DNA of 24,740 bases from Bacteroidota bacterium (lineage in GTDB: Bacteria > Bacteroidota > Bacteroidia > CAILMK01): assembly GCA_013287095.1 (NCBI GenBank), contig JABDEJ010000032.1, positions 1 to 24,740 on the forward strand. The letters are read 5' to 3'. Under the pieces are notes generated by a model. It made no database searches, was not told the DNA's origin, and was given only the letters and a program-made list of their open reading frames with translations. Below, piece after piece: positions 1 through 9,200 of the stretch; position 1 is the first letter of the stretch; each line of letters begins with the position of its first letter. Made by a program: the position numbers and the translations under genes.

Positions 1-352
1 CACCTTCACGCACACCGGCAGCTACACCGACAAAACGGATCGGTAACTCCAGTTTTACTTGTTTGTCAGCGGCAAATTCATGAAAATCAACATGCAGGAT
101 TTCATCACTTACCGGGTGGAACTGAACTTCCTTTACAAGGGCATTGTAATGGATGCCGTCAATATCCAGGTCAATAATATTAACATCCGGCGTATATACA
201 ATATGCTTAAAGTCGTTTACAAAAACTTTAAAATGGACGTTTCCGCTTTTGCCGTACAGTTCGCAAGGCACAAAACCTTCTGCGCGCAATTGTCCTGCAA
301 TGGATTTTCCTTTGCCATCTCTCTTGTGGCCGGTAATATTAACTGATTTCAT
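1..352 (-). CDS. rplY: 50S ribosomal protein L25 (Ctc form), C-terminus outside window
   Basis: Binds 5S rRNA in the large ribosomal subunit. The first 117 residues are visible; the window edge cuts the gene, so it continues to the left. The N-terminus (MKSVNITGHKRDGKGKSIAG) and the later segment with VQFHPVSDEILHVDF are typical of the L25 N-terminal beta domain. The reading frame runs off the window inside the C-terminal TL5/CTC domain. The start at 352 is the only ATG that matches the family N-terminus. It lies 52 bases downstream of prs in the same direction, as is usual in Bacteroidota. A strong -7 box (376-383) gives it a promoter of its own besides possible read-through from prs. Confidence 0.95.
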   Translation of the reverse strand, partial: MKSVNITGHKRDGKGKSIAGQLRAEGFVPCELYGKSGNVHFKVFVNDFKHIVYTPDVNIIDLDIDGIHYNALVKEVQFHPVSDEILHVDFHEFAADKQVKLELPIRFVGVAAGVREG

Positions 353-375
353 AATTGTAAATTTAAAAGCGGGTG

Positions 376-383
376 CAAAGATA
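376..383 (-). promoter_or_regulatory. Bacteroidota-type -7 promoter box upstream of rplY
   Basis: The minus strand reads TATCTTTGCACCC, an exact match to the TAnnTTTG -7 consensus followed by GCACC. It sits 23 bases before the rplY ATG in the prs-rplY gap. A -33 TTTG is not clear at the expected distance. Confidence 0.6.
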
Positions 384-404
384 GGGATTTTCTAAAAAAA
401 ACGA

Positions 405-1376
405 TCAGAGTATCAAAGAAGTTTGATAATTATCGCTCAATTTGAACAGGGAACTGATTGATCCGTATTCATATACGTTCTGGATTGCGTTCGCAAAAAG
501 GTCAGAAACGCTCAATACTTTTATCTTTTCACTGTATTTTTTCAATGGAATGGTATCGCAAACAATTACTTCGGTAAGCTTTGAATTTTCGATGTTTTCG
601 TATGCTTTCCCGGATAAAACTGCATGTGTGCAGAATGCCCTGACACTTTTAGCCCCTTGTTCCATCATCATTGAGGCGGCTTTGGTAAGCGTGCCACCCG
701 TATCCACGATGTCATCAACAATGATAATGTTTTTACCCTCTACATCACCAATAACACGCATTGTTTCAATCTGGTTGGCATATTTCCGGTGTTTATCAGC
801 AATAACCAGTTCCGCGAGGAGGCTTTGCGCAAAATAACGCGCCCTTTGCGTACCGCCCATATCAGGGGCTGCGATCACCAGGTCTTCGAGGCCGAGGCTC
901 TTTATATAAGGGATAAAGATCACGGAGGCGTCGAGATGATCAACCGGCACTTCAAAGAAACCCTGGATCTGGGCTGCATGGAGATCCATAGTCATGATAC
1001 GACTGATACCGGCTGTGGTAAGAAGGTTTGCCACCAGTTTGGCACCAATGGCCACACGGGGCTTGTCTTTCCTGTCCTGCCTTGCAAACCCGAAATAGGG
1101 GATAACGGCAGTTATATAATGTGCTGAAGCCCTTTTGGCCGCGTCAATCATTAAAAGAAGCTCCATGAGGTTGTCAGAGGGAGCATAAGTGGATTGGATG
1201 ATAAACACATCGCAACCCCTTACCGATTCATTAAAACTGGGTTGAAACTCGCCGTCACTGAATTTTAACGTAGAACATAAGCCAAGGTCCTGCCCGAAAT
1301 TTTTGGATATTTTCTCGGACAGCACTTGCGAGCCGGAGCCCGAAAAAATCTTGACTGGGTTAAACCTTGATGGCAT
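405..1376 (-). CDS. prs: Ribose-phosphate pyrophosphokinase (PRPP synthetase)
   Basis: Makes PRPP from ribose 5-phosphate and ATP in the cytoplasm, feeding purine, pyrimidine, NAD, histidine and tryptophan synthesis. It has 323 residues, slightly longer than the usual ~312-315. Visible motifs in order: SDGEFQPSF at about 40-48, the ATP-binding flexible loop YFGFARQDRK at 94-103, DLHAAQIQGFF at 131-141, and the PRPP loop IIIVDDIVDTGGTL at 217-230. The start at 1376 gives a short N-terminal extension before the conserved KIFSGSGS. It lies 33 bases downstream of tRNA-Gln and 52 bases upstream of rplY, all on the minus strand, so tRNA-Gln, prs and rplY may share a transcript from the promoter at 1492-1499. 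Confidence 0.96.
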   Translation of the reverse strand: MPSRFNPVKIFSGSGSQVLSEKISKNFGQDLGLCSTLKFSDGEFQPSFNESVRGCDVFIIQSTYAPSDNLMELLLMIDAAKRASAHYITAVIPYFGFARQDRKDKPRVAIGAKLVANLLTTAGISRIMTMDLHAAQIQGFFEVPVDHLDASVIFIPYIKSLGLEDLVIAAPDMGGTQRARYFAQSLLAELVIADKHRKYANQIETMRVIGDVEGKNIIIVDDIVDTGGTLTKAASMMMEQGAKSVRAFCTHAVLSGKAYENIENSKLTEVIVCDTIPLKKYSEKIKVLSVSDLFANAIQNVYEYGSISSLFKLSDNYQTSLIL

Positions 1377-1409
1377 ATTCTTTTTTTTCGGGTCTTACGA
1401 CAAATTCAG

Positions 1410-1482
1410 TTGTCCGACCAGGGCTCGAACCTGGACTCTTCTGGACCAAAACCAGACGTGTTGCCAGTTACACCATCGGACA
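1410..1482 (-). tRNA. tRNA-Gln (anticodon TTG)
   Basis: On the minus strand the 7-bp acceptor stem TGTCCGA/TCGGACA pairs perfectly, with A as discriminator at 1410. The anticodon stem TCTGG/CCAGA encloses the loop TTTTGGT, with anticodon TTG reading CAA. The T arm contains GGTTCGAGCCC. CCA is not encoded. It is upstream of and in the same direction as prs. Confidence 0.95.
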
Positions 1483-1491
1483 ATAAGGCTG

Positions 1492-1499
1492 CAAAATTA
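1492..1499 (-). promoter_or_regulatory. -7 promoter box for tRNA-Gln (and possibly prs)
   Basis: The minus strand reads TAATTTTGCAGCCTTAT, an exact TAnnTTTG box ending 9 bases before the tRNA 5' end. The same TTTGCAGCCTTAT string recurs at the DUF3098 gene start (17735-17749), which supports it as a genuine promoter sequence in this genome. Confidence 0.65.
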
Positions 1500-1553
1500 A
1501 GAAAGATTTTTTAAGCAGTTCCAGTTTGGGATTAAATATATTGAACAAGCTTG

Positions 1554-2300
1554 TTAATAGTCGTAGTTGGGCGGGCTATTCTGCTGATCCTTTTTCTTTT
1601 TGTCGTCTTTCTTTTTATATTTCCCTTCTTTGATGCTCTTGATAAACTCTGCCCATGCAAATGGATTTAAAAGGGAAGACGGAACGGCAATACCATTTCC
1701 GAGCAGGTTATAATTGGTTTGACCGCCTGCATAGTATGCCGAACTTGCAATCTGTTGCAATTGATACAACTGACTTTCCTGGCCATCCCTTGCAAGGCTT
1801 TCATATAGTTGGCGCATGGTTTGCTGGTCGAGGTTTTTCTTGGCTTTTTCTGTCAGATCCTCGTTCGGGTGCAGACTCAGAAAGATGCGCCTGAATTCTT
1901 CAGGGGTCAGGTTGGCATAGATATTTGTGGGGGCAATGGTAAAAGTATCCCGAGGGAGGGAAACATTATGGTCAAATTCCTGGTTTGTGATTCCGGTTGG
2001 AATGACGAACCTGACAGCTTTAAATCCGAGCGCCTGGTATTCAACCGTATCTTTTTCATTTACCACAAGAGAATAAAATCCATCGGTACCTGCTATAGTG
2101 CCCCTGAATGTATGGATAAGCCTCACGGTGGCATAAGGAATGGCTGATACACCGTTTGGGGCAGTAATAACCCCTGATAGTTGAACCAGCTTGCTATCTG
2201 CAGTTTTTGCAGCTGGCAGTTTTTGCGCTTTGACCTGAATGGAGCCAAATACTATAAAGCACAAAATGATATATAAATAATAGGAGGGTTTCAATTTCAT
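1554..2300 (-). CDS. Exported protein with carboxypeptidase-regulatory-like domain
   Basis: Function unknown. From the chosen ATG (2300) there are 248 residues. Residues 1-25 look like a Sec signal peptide (MKLKPSYYLYIILCFIVFGS, then a VKAQ cleavage site). Residues about 40-118 resemble the CarboxypepD_reg-like beta-sandwich: LSGVIT, ATVRLI, GTIAGTDGFYSLVV and a VEYQALGFK segment. The rest is charged and helical and ends in a lysine-rich tail (KKKDDKKKKDQQ). The frame is open back to 2363, but a promoter-like box lies at 2341-2348, so the earlier start is unlikely. Such proteins are frequent in the Bacteroidota periplasm or outer membrane, and this one is close to a large surface protein, but no functional link can be shown. 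Confidence 0.75.
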   Translation of the reverse strand: MKLKPSYYLYIILCFIVFGSIQVKAQKLPAAKTADSKLVQLSGVITAPNGVSAIPYATVRLIHTFRGTIAGTDGFYSLVVNEKDTVEYQALGFKAVRFVIPTGITNQEFDHNVSLPRDTFTIAPTNIYANLTPEEFRRIFLSLHPNEDLTEKAKKNLDQQTMRQLYESLARDGQESQLYQLQQIASSAYYAGGQTNYNLLGNGIAVPSSLLNPFAWAEFIKSIKEGKYKKKDDKKKKDQQNSPPNYDY

Positions 2301-2340
2301 GAATCTTGGCGGTTGCAGCCTGTAATGGTCAATTATTTTA

Positions 2341-2348
2341 CAAAAGTA
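2341..2348 (-). promoter_or_regulatory. -7 promoter box upstream of the carboxypeptidase-regulatory-like gene
   Basis: The minus strand reads TACTTTTG, an exact TAnnTTTG match, 40 bases before the ATG at 2300. It decides the start, because a start at 2363 would lie upstream of it. Confidence 0.45.
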
Positions 2349-2403
2349 CTGGATATTCACCAATATTGGTTTTTGGGACTGAGCAAATACTGAGCCGCGA
2401 TTG

Positions 2404-2443
2404 ATCAGTCAACAGTCAACAGTCATCAGTTATCAGTCAACAG
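2404..2443. repeat. Degenerate heptamer tandem repeat
   Basis: About five 7-base units of the form atcagtc/aacagtc in a row, in the gap between the two minus-strand genes. A related-looking heptamer array is found inside a coding region at 3871-3895. Confidence 0.75.
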
Positions 2444-2460
2444 GAAAAAGGGCGAAGGGC

Positions 2461-2573
2461 GATAGAGCGGAGAGCGAAGTGCGGAAAAATGAGAGTGCAG
2501 CGAGAGCCCTGCAAGGGCGTAATATATCAGCGAGGGGTGCAGCCCCTCGGACTAAGCGAGAGCGGAGAGTGAA
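2461..2573. repeat. REP-like intergenic palindrome cluster
   Basis: Two hairpins lie between 1554-2300 and the surface-protein gene: GCCCT-gca-AGGGC at 2506-2518 and CGAGGGG-tgcag-CCCCTCG at 2531-2549. They are flanked by purine-rich filler containing GAGCGGAGAGCG (2465-2476). The same 12-mer occurs in the insert inside the saccharopine dehydrogenase-like gene (16219-16230). No gene is seen in 2364-2584. Confidence 0.7.
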
Positions 2574-2584
2574 TTCCTAACCCC

Positions 2585-3265
2585 TTATTCAAACATCGTT
2601 ATCGTCCCTTTAAAATAGCTCTGCTTTCCATTATAGTCTGTGACGGTGATCAGATAAATATAAACCCCCTGCTGAACAAATTGTCCGCGAGAGGTCCCGT
2701 CCCAACTCTTCCCCTCAGTGTCTCCCGCAGGGGACGCTGAGGTCTTATCCGCAGGGGACTCTGATGTCTCATACACGAGTTCTCCCCAACGATTGTATAT
2801 GCGCATGGAATAATCCTTGATATGCAAACCAACAGGTCCAAATTTATCATTTACCCCATCCTGATCATAAGGGGTAAAAGAATTCGGAATAAACACCGTT
2901 GCATCCTGATGGACACATTCTACTGTGGACCTTGAAAGCTGGTTGTATTGGCCAGGGTTTTCAATGGCTTGTACCTGGTAGCAGAAATCTATGGTGCTGT
3001 CACCCAATTTGGTATCTTTAAATTCATTGACCTGTACCGAGGATGTCGTACCGATAAGCTGCCAACCTGTACTGTCCTCGTTTTTATAGACATTATAGCT
3101 CTGTACGCCGTCATACCAATCGCGGTAGCTGTTCCATGTTAACTGATTATATCCTGGTTGATTGGTGGCATTGAGAATAATGATACAGCCCTGGTTACTG
3201 GCATCACTCAGGTTGCCGCAATGGTCGCGGGCGAAGATGTAATAGCAGTCACCTTCCTGCGCCAT
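2585..3265 (-). CDS. C-terminal part of giant surface protein: Fn3-like module plus gliding-motility/T9SS sorting domain (frame-shifted from 3249-9479)
   Basis: This is not an independent gene. It carries the missing end of the upstream 2,076-residue protein in a different frame. It begins in the middle of a repeat module (QEGDCYYIFARDHCGN matches the YYYKIQPVDSCGN position of other modules), followed by another module (LTWNSYRDWYDGVQSYNVYK). It ends in a CHU_C/TIGR04131-type gliding-motility C-terminal domain: FIPNSFTPYDQDGVNDKF, IYNRWGELVYET, SWDGTSRGQFVQQGVYIYLI. Proteins with this domain are carried across the outer membrane by the type IX secretion system. The WGELVYET-to-SWDGT stretch is lengthened by about 18 residues (SESPADKTSASPAGDTEGK), encoded by a palindromic repeat. 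The ATG at 3265 lies within the small insert and is probably not a real start. Confidence 0.85.
   Translation of the reverse strand: MAQEGDCYYIFARDHCGNLSDASNQGCIIILNATNQPGYNQLTWNSYRDWYDGVQSYNVYKNEDSTGWQLIGTTSSVQVNEFKDTKLGDSTIDFCYQVQAIENPGQYNQLSRSTVECVHQDATVFIPNSFTPYDQDGVNDKFGPVGLHIKDYSMRIYNRWGELVYETSESPADKTSASPAGDTEGKSWDGTSRGQFVQQGVYIYLITVTDYNGKQSYFKGTITMFE
2713..2770. repeat. REP-like palindrome inside the T9SS sorting domain
   Basis: CCTCAGTGTCTCCC (2713-2726) pairs with AGGGGACGCTGAGG (2729-2742), followed by an extra half copy, GCAGGGGACTCTGATG (2751-2766). The arms resemble the elements flanking the RAYT (9580-9635 and 10286-10348), with the inner loop lost. The frame is kept open. Confidence 0.75.
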
Positions 3266-6200
3266 GCCCCCCGACCCCGCCCCTGACCCCTAAAGGGGGA
3301 CTAAGGTTGAGGTTGCTGTCGCTATTACTTAGGTTAGTGGTGCTGTCAACAAAAACCATGCTGCCAGTACTATCATTCTTTCTGAAAACGAAATAATTCT
3401 TGACATCATAAGACTTCGAAGGCGTCCAGGAAATGGAAGCAGCTTTGTTTGGGTTGGATACGGTAACCGTTTTAATATAAACCTTTTGTGGAGGGATATG
3501 ATTTAGTGCTTTGGCACTGTCGGTATTGGATGCGGAAATAATCGTATAATTAACTGAATCAATGGCTTTTATGAGATATTGATAAACAGTATTGCAGATC
3601 ACGGCAGTATCTTTAAAGGCAAACACATTATTAGCCAGACTATCAATCAGAACCCCGTTTTTGAACACCAGATATTTCTTCACCTTCCAGCCCACATAGC
3701 CGTTCCAGTATAATTGATTATACCCGTTTCCAGCCGATGCAGTAAGCTGTATGCTTTCATGATAAGTGGTAAATGGCCCTGTATTGCCGCAACTGTCAAC
3801 AGGTTGAATCTTATAATAATAAGCTTGCCTATAGGTGTTCAAGCCTGTGTCGGTCAATGATGTACCCGGCCAATGATCAATGACCAATGACCAATAAAGC
3901 CCATCAATACTTCTGTAAATATTATACCCCGCCAGATTCTTATCCGTTGTCGCAAGCCAATCAAGTTCAATCCTTCCATCCCTTAATCCTGTTCTAACAA
4001 CTATCGCAATCAAAATCGGTCTGGTAACAGGCGTTATCGTATCAAAACTTTTCACCGTAATAGAATCCGAAAATGATATTTCACCATTAGCCAAAATAGC
4101 CTGTACCTGGTAGGTATAGTTATGGTTACAGGTAATATTTGAATCCGCAAATACAGAATCAAGGCCAGCATTATTGACCAAAAATTGCGCCCCGCCATCT
4201 CTGGATTTATAAACCGAATAGCTTATGACCGGAACACCGAGGTAGCTTATCCAGTTCAGTTGCTCATTCAGGTTGTTGTTCTGCACTTTAAGCAATACCG
4301 TCCGGTGAATATTGGAATTTATCCCTACATCGCAAACATTATAAGTGATGATATAATATTTATAAGCGTTCTGTAAGGTATTGATATTGTTCTGGATATA
4401 GCTGGTATCGTTGAGGTCTGTTACATCTTTTAGCAAAGCATATTTCCCATTGGCTGTATTGAAAGAATACACATAGTAGCCCCTCGCATTGGTGTCATTC
4501 AAAACGGCACGTTTCCATACGATATAGATAGAGCCGTGTGTTTCATCTGATTTTAAGACGGTTGCATAGACAAGCTGGGCGGAATCGGCATCAGGTATCA
4601 GGCGGGGGGTGATGCTGAAAATATCAGAATAACTGGTCATATTTGCCTTATTATAAACCGTTTCCAGCTTGTAATAATAGGCTGTCCCTGCCATAACATC
4701 CGTGTCAACGTCCATTACATCTGCGATCGGCAGTTCATTGATTTGATTATAATTAACCTTATCTGTTGATCGGTAAACCACAAAAGAATCCGGTGCTGTA
4801 GGCGGGGAAATTACCTTTGGCAATGCCAGTTGTACCTGCGCTTTGCAGAATAACGCTTTGCCGCTCAATGGTTCAGAACATACTGTGTCTGATTCTGCGG
4901 CATTGAGGCAGGAATCCAGGGTAATAACCGTATAACACAGTTGATTAGATGTTGTATTTATGGTATCCACAAAAGCGCTGGGCGTTCCATGCAAATGGGT
5001 TATAAAATTGGTTGCATTGCCCCAGATGTTATTTATTGCCCTCTGAACCACGTATGTATATACATCCGGTGAATCGGAGCTAATGAAATTTAATTGTATG
5101 GTTTTAGCACCCAAAACTGCCAGCTCCGTAATTTTTGCCGCATTGGGCGGAATAGTATCTATGGCTTTTCTTCCCATGGTATCTGACATTGAAATTTCAC
5201 CTGGATTATAACCAATGGCGGCTATCCTATACCTTTCCACATGATTACAAGGCGCAGGGAAATATCGCATAGATGTATCAGTAGCAGGAACTGAATCTAT
5301 AACAACAAAGCCAGTGCCAACCAATTTTTCGATCTTGTAACTTTTAATTTTGAATCCTAAATACGGAGTCCAGTTGAGTTTGTGAAGCAGTTCACCGACA
5401 CTTACAGTAAGTGTCATGGTTTTGTTAACTACAGAACTGTCTGATACCGTGCCACATGAATCTATGTTTTTGATATAATAATACTGGTCTGCGGACAGGG
5501 TATTGAGACCTGTTTGCACAAAGCTGTCTTGTGTTGCTGGCAGGGTTGCAAGCAAAGAATAGTGCCTGCCGCCAGCAGAATAATACAGTTCCGTACCAGC
5601 AATATACTTTTGGCCTGTAACGCTTTGCCAGCGTATGGCCATGGTACCATTTGCGGTAGAAGTAACAGTTTTGCTTACGGTAATAATTTTGGCTGTATCC
5701 AAAAAATAAGTGTGGCCGCAGGTTCTTTCTGACCATGAGGTATATGGGCCTGTACTGTCATAAGCCAAAACCCTATAGCAGTATTGGTTATGATAGTTAA
5801 CCGTTGTATCTTTATAGCTAAGTACATTATTAGTCATGGTTGCCATAACTGTCTCATTCCCATTGTTTACCGACCTGTAAATCTCGTATTTCTTTACAGG
5901 CCAGCCGGCATAATGGTTCCATTTTAGGTAAATAGCCTGTTCACAGCCATTTATGGTATACTTGAGATGAATGGTAGTATGCGTTGCCGAATAATTGGAA
6001 ACATCCCCGCAGGTATCCAAGGTGTAAACATGATAGCTGAAACTGTCTGTTGATGTTTTTATGGAATCGGTAAAAACCACGGGTGAAGAAGAAGGATGAT
6101 AAACCGTTGTTAGATAGGCAAAAGCACCATTATTGTCTGCCCTGAATATTTTGTACCCTGTTACATTGGGGTTCATGCTTTTGGTAAAGGAAAGCAGGAC

Positions 6201-9200
6201 TTGGGCACTATCGGCGACTGTGGCGTTAAGTATGGAAACACGGGGCCGGATAAAAGCCTGGCTTCCAATCGGTACGGCAATTCGGGTCACGGATATGCCA
6301 TTTTGCCCTGAATCGGCCCCATAGCTGCTGTTATAGCAGGGCGCGGATTTATTCAAATTAATCCCGGGCGTGCCACCTGTAGCTGAAAATAATATTTTGC
6401 CCGGCACAGCGGATGAAGTAATGAGCAGAACCCCGCCACCGCCGCCACCGCCAGTGCCCTTGCAATTGGTGAAACTATCGCTACCGCCTTTGCCTCCATT
6501 GGCGGTTATAATGGCACTTGTACCATAGTTGTTGACGTTTAATAATACAGAACCACCGGCACCGCCACCGCCTGCTCCATCAAGGATGGCTTTTAATGCT
6601 TGTGTTGCCCCGTCAGCGGTAATTTTCTGTCCATCGCTTGCTATTTTATTTGCATTGATCATGATGATTCCACCTCCATTAGTCCCGGGTGTTCCGGAAC
6701 CGGTATGAAAAAAACCCGCGCCGCCACCGCCACCCATGAACAAATGGTTTTGGGCAGAATAGCCGCTGAGGCTGCCTCCTCCCAGGCCGCCATTAGCCAA
6801 GGGGGTGCCGCATACAGAAAGCTCATTGCCTCCCCGACCTCCTGCGCCAGCGTTAGAGCCGCCACCGCCCCCTGCCTGATAGCTGTTGCCTCCGCCGCCA
6901 CCGTTCGCTGCTTTACCCATACCTCTGGTGAAGCCGGTATCTAAAACTGCAATGCCCTCGCCTTTGTTTGCCCCAAAACCGCTGGCAGCAGAATAATAAT
7001 ATCCATTCTTATGGCATGTTGTACCACCGGTATTGAGGGCACCGCCCCGGAAACCTGCACCCGCTGCATTGAGAGGTGCGGCCATGATCACAGTGCCTGA
7101 AGCATTAAAAACCAGGACTCCCCCTTTTTTACCGGTCCACGGCAAAGGCTTCAGGATATCTGTAACAATGGCGCTGCCATATTGCGGTACCGCTACTAAC
7201 TGCACTGCCCCCTGTACATTATACGTGTTTAAAAGCCTGCGACCCAGGAATACCTGGTTTCCGCTTACAGAGTCAACGGTATTATATTCATAGCTGCCTG
7301 CCCCGCCTATGGTTTTAACCAGGCCGAACGTAGAATCATTTATCGTATCCACGGCCGCACCTTTTGCCTGGATAATAAGAACCATACCACCGGGCGTAAA
7401 AGGGGATGCAGTATCCACAGTAAAGGCGTTAAGACAGGTATCTATGACCGAAACGGCAGCATATTTGTTAATGATGCCCGATATAGGTGCCGGAGGGTTG
7501 GGACAATTTTTATTGACCTTTACCCTGAAGCTGTCTATATTGGAACAGCCCCGAACAGAGATAACATTTACTGAAAATATGGTGTCCTGATAAGGATAAG
7601 CCCATACCGATTGGCTTGTAGAATCTGCCAGGAGCGCGGTATTGTTCCAACGGTAATGAGCCCCTCCGGGAGATGCTATCATATTCACGCTATCGCCGGC
7701 GCAGATCATGGTATCTATATTGAAAGCGAGGGGAGAGACGGCGATATGCAACAAACGAGTGATGGTGTCTTTATTGGTCCCATTGTCTGCGATAAGTTTT
7801 ACCTTATAAGTGCCCGGCTTCATAAAGGTATGCAGAGGATTTAAAGAAACGGAACTGTTTGCGAAACCCGAAGCGGTATCTCCGAAATCCCAAATCCTGC
7901 TTTTATCTGCGGTATAGGTTGAGTCAAAAAACCGTGTGGGGTATCCAGAGCAGGTATCCTTCCAGCCGAACCAGCTCACAAAGGGTTCGCATGATACCTG
8001 GAAAGTCATGGGCAGATTGGCGGTGGGGTTTTGCCTGGAATGTACGCTTATATTAATGTCATACATAGTTGCATTGAGGCTGTCTGTCGAAAATTTTTCT
8101 TTTCGGGACGGGGTACTAATGTTGATCACCCCGCAACCATTTGTCAGGCCTGCCGTGTCTGTTTTAATAAGGCAAAATCTTTCCAGCCCGCTCCCTAATT
8201 GGTCGGGGGCCGTGAGCATGAGCGCAAACCCGCCCGGTATCTCAATAAGTCCGGCCCCGGGATTATAGCTAACAGCGGTGCTAAACGCAGCATTGGTGTA
8301 TGTATGCGCGTATTTTACATTCCCCGACGTATCAAGCCGGGCCAAAAACGGTTTGCCGGGGTGGAAGGATTGGTACAATGAATCGGCATAGGAAAATAAA
8401 AAAAGGGAATTCTTTGATGAATCATACCGTAAAATATCGCCGATCCCCTCCATATTCCGGTATCCTTTCGCCCATATAAGGTTTCCGGAAGTATCCAGTT
8501 TTAAAATATTGGTAAGATAAGTATATTTTGCATTGGGATTAGAGACGTTCCCGCTGGATGTATCTTCTCCCATGATATAATAACCACCGTGAAATGAAAC
8601 AATATCGGAATTATATTGATAATAATTGTCAATTAAAGTCGAAGATAAAGAAATGGGAAACCCATAGTTTTTGTGCCAGATGATGCCGCCGGAACCAGAA
8701 ATTCTGAACAAAAAATTATCCATCCGCCTGTACAAATTTGAGTTGTGTTCCAGCCCATTTACCAGGAATCCACCACCCGGAACATTGAGTATTTTATTGA
8801 CCCAAATACCTGGGTAATCATTATTCGCTGATTCCTGATCAGCATAATATTTTGCCCAGAGCAAGCCTCCCGTATCGTTTACGGCAATCAGTCCTGTACA
8901 GGGATGCCAGGTATAATTAGTATCTTTGCTCATCAAGTTCCCGCCTATAATAACCCCCCCGGAGGGTGTGACGGTGAGCGCCATTGAAGCGAATAGTGAA
9001 AAATTGGTAACATGTTGAATTGTATAATCCTTGCACCAGAGCACCTCGCCGCTGCTGTTAATTTCAGTAAGGACTATAGAATCCTGCCCTGAGTTAAGTG
9101 TGCCTGCAAAAGCAAAAACAGAATCTGAAACCCGGGCCAGCGGGGTGGCACCATGATAAAAGATCGCTCCGTTACGATAACTTGAAGTAAGGTAGCGCCT

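Noticed and set aside
59..346. Plus-strand open frame of 95 residues
   Set aside because: It is antisense to the clear rplY reading frame and has no family features.
2404..2443. Heptamer repeats considered as a CRISPR array
   Set aside because: Units are contiguous 7-mers without spacers, and no cas genes are present.
6659..6901. Alternative frames across the glycine-rich region
   Set aside because: They arise from the repetitive GC-rich codons of the surface protein and overlap it fully.
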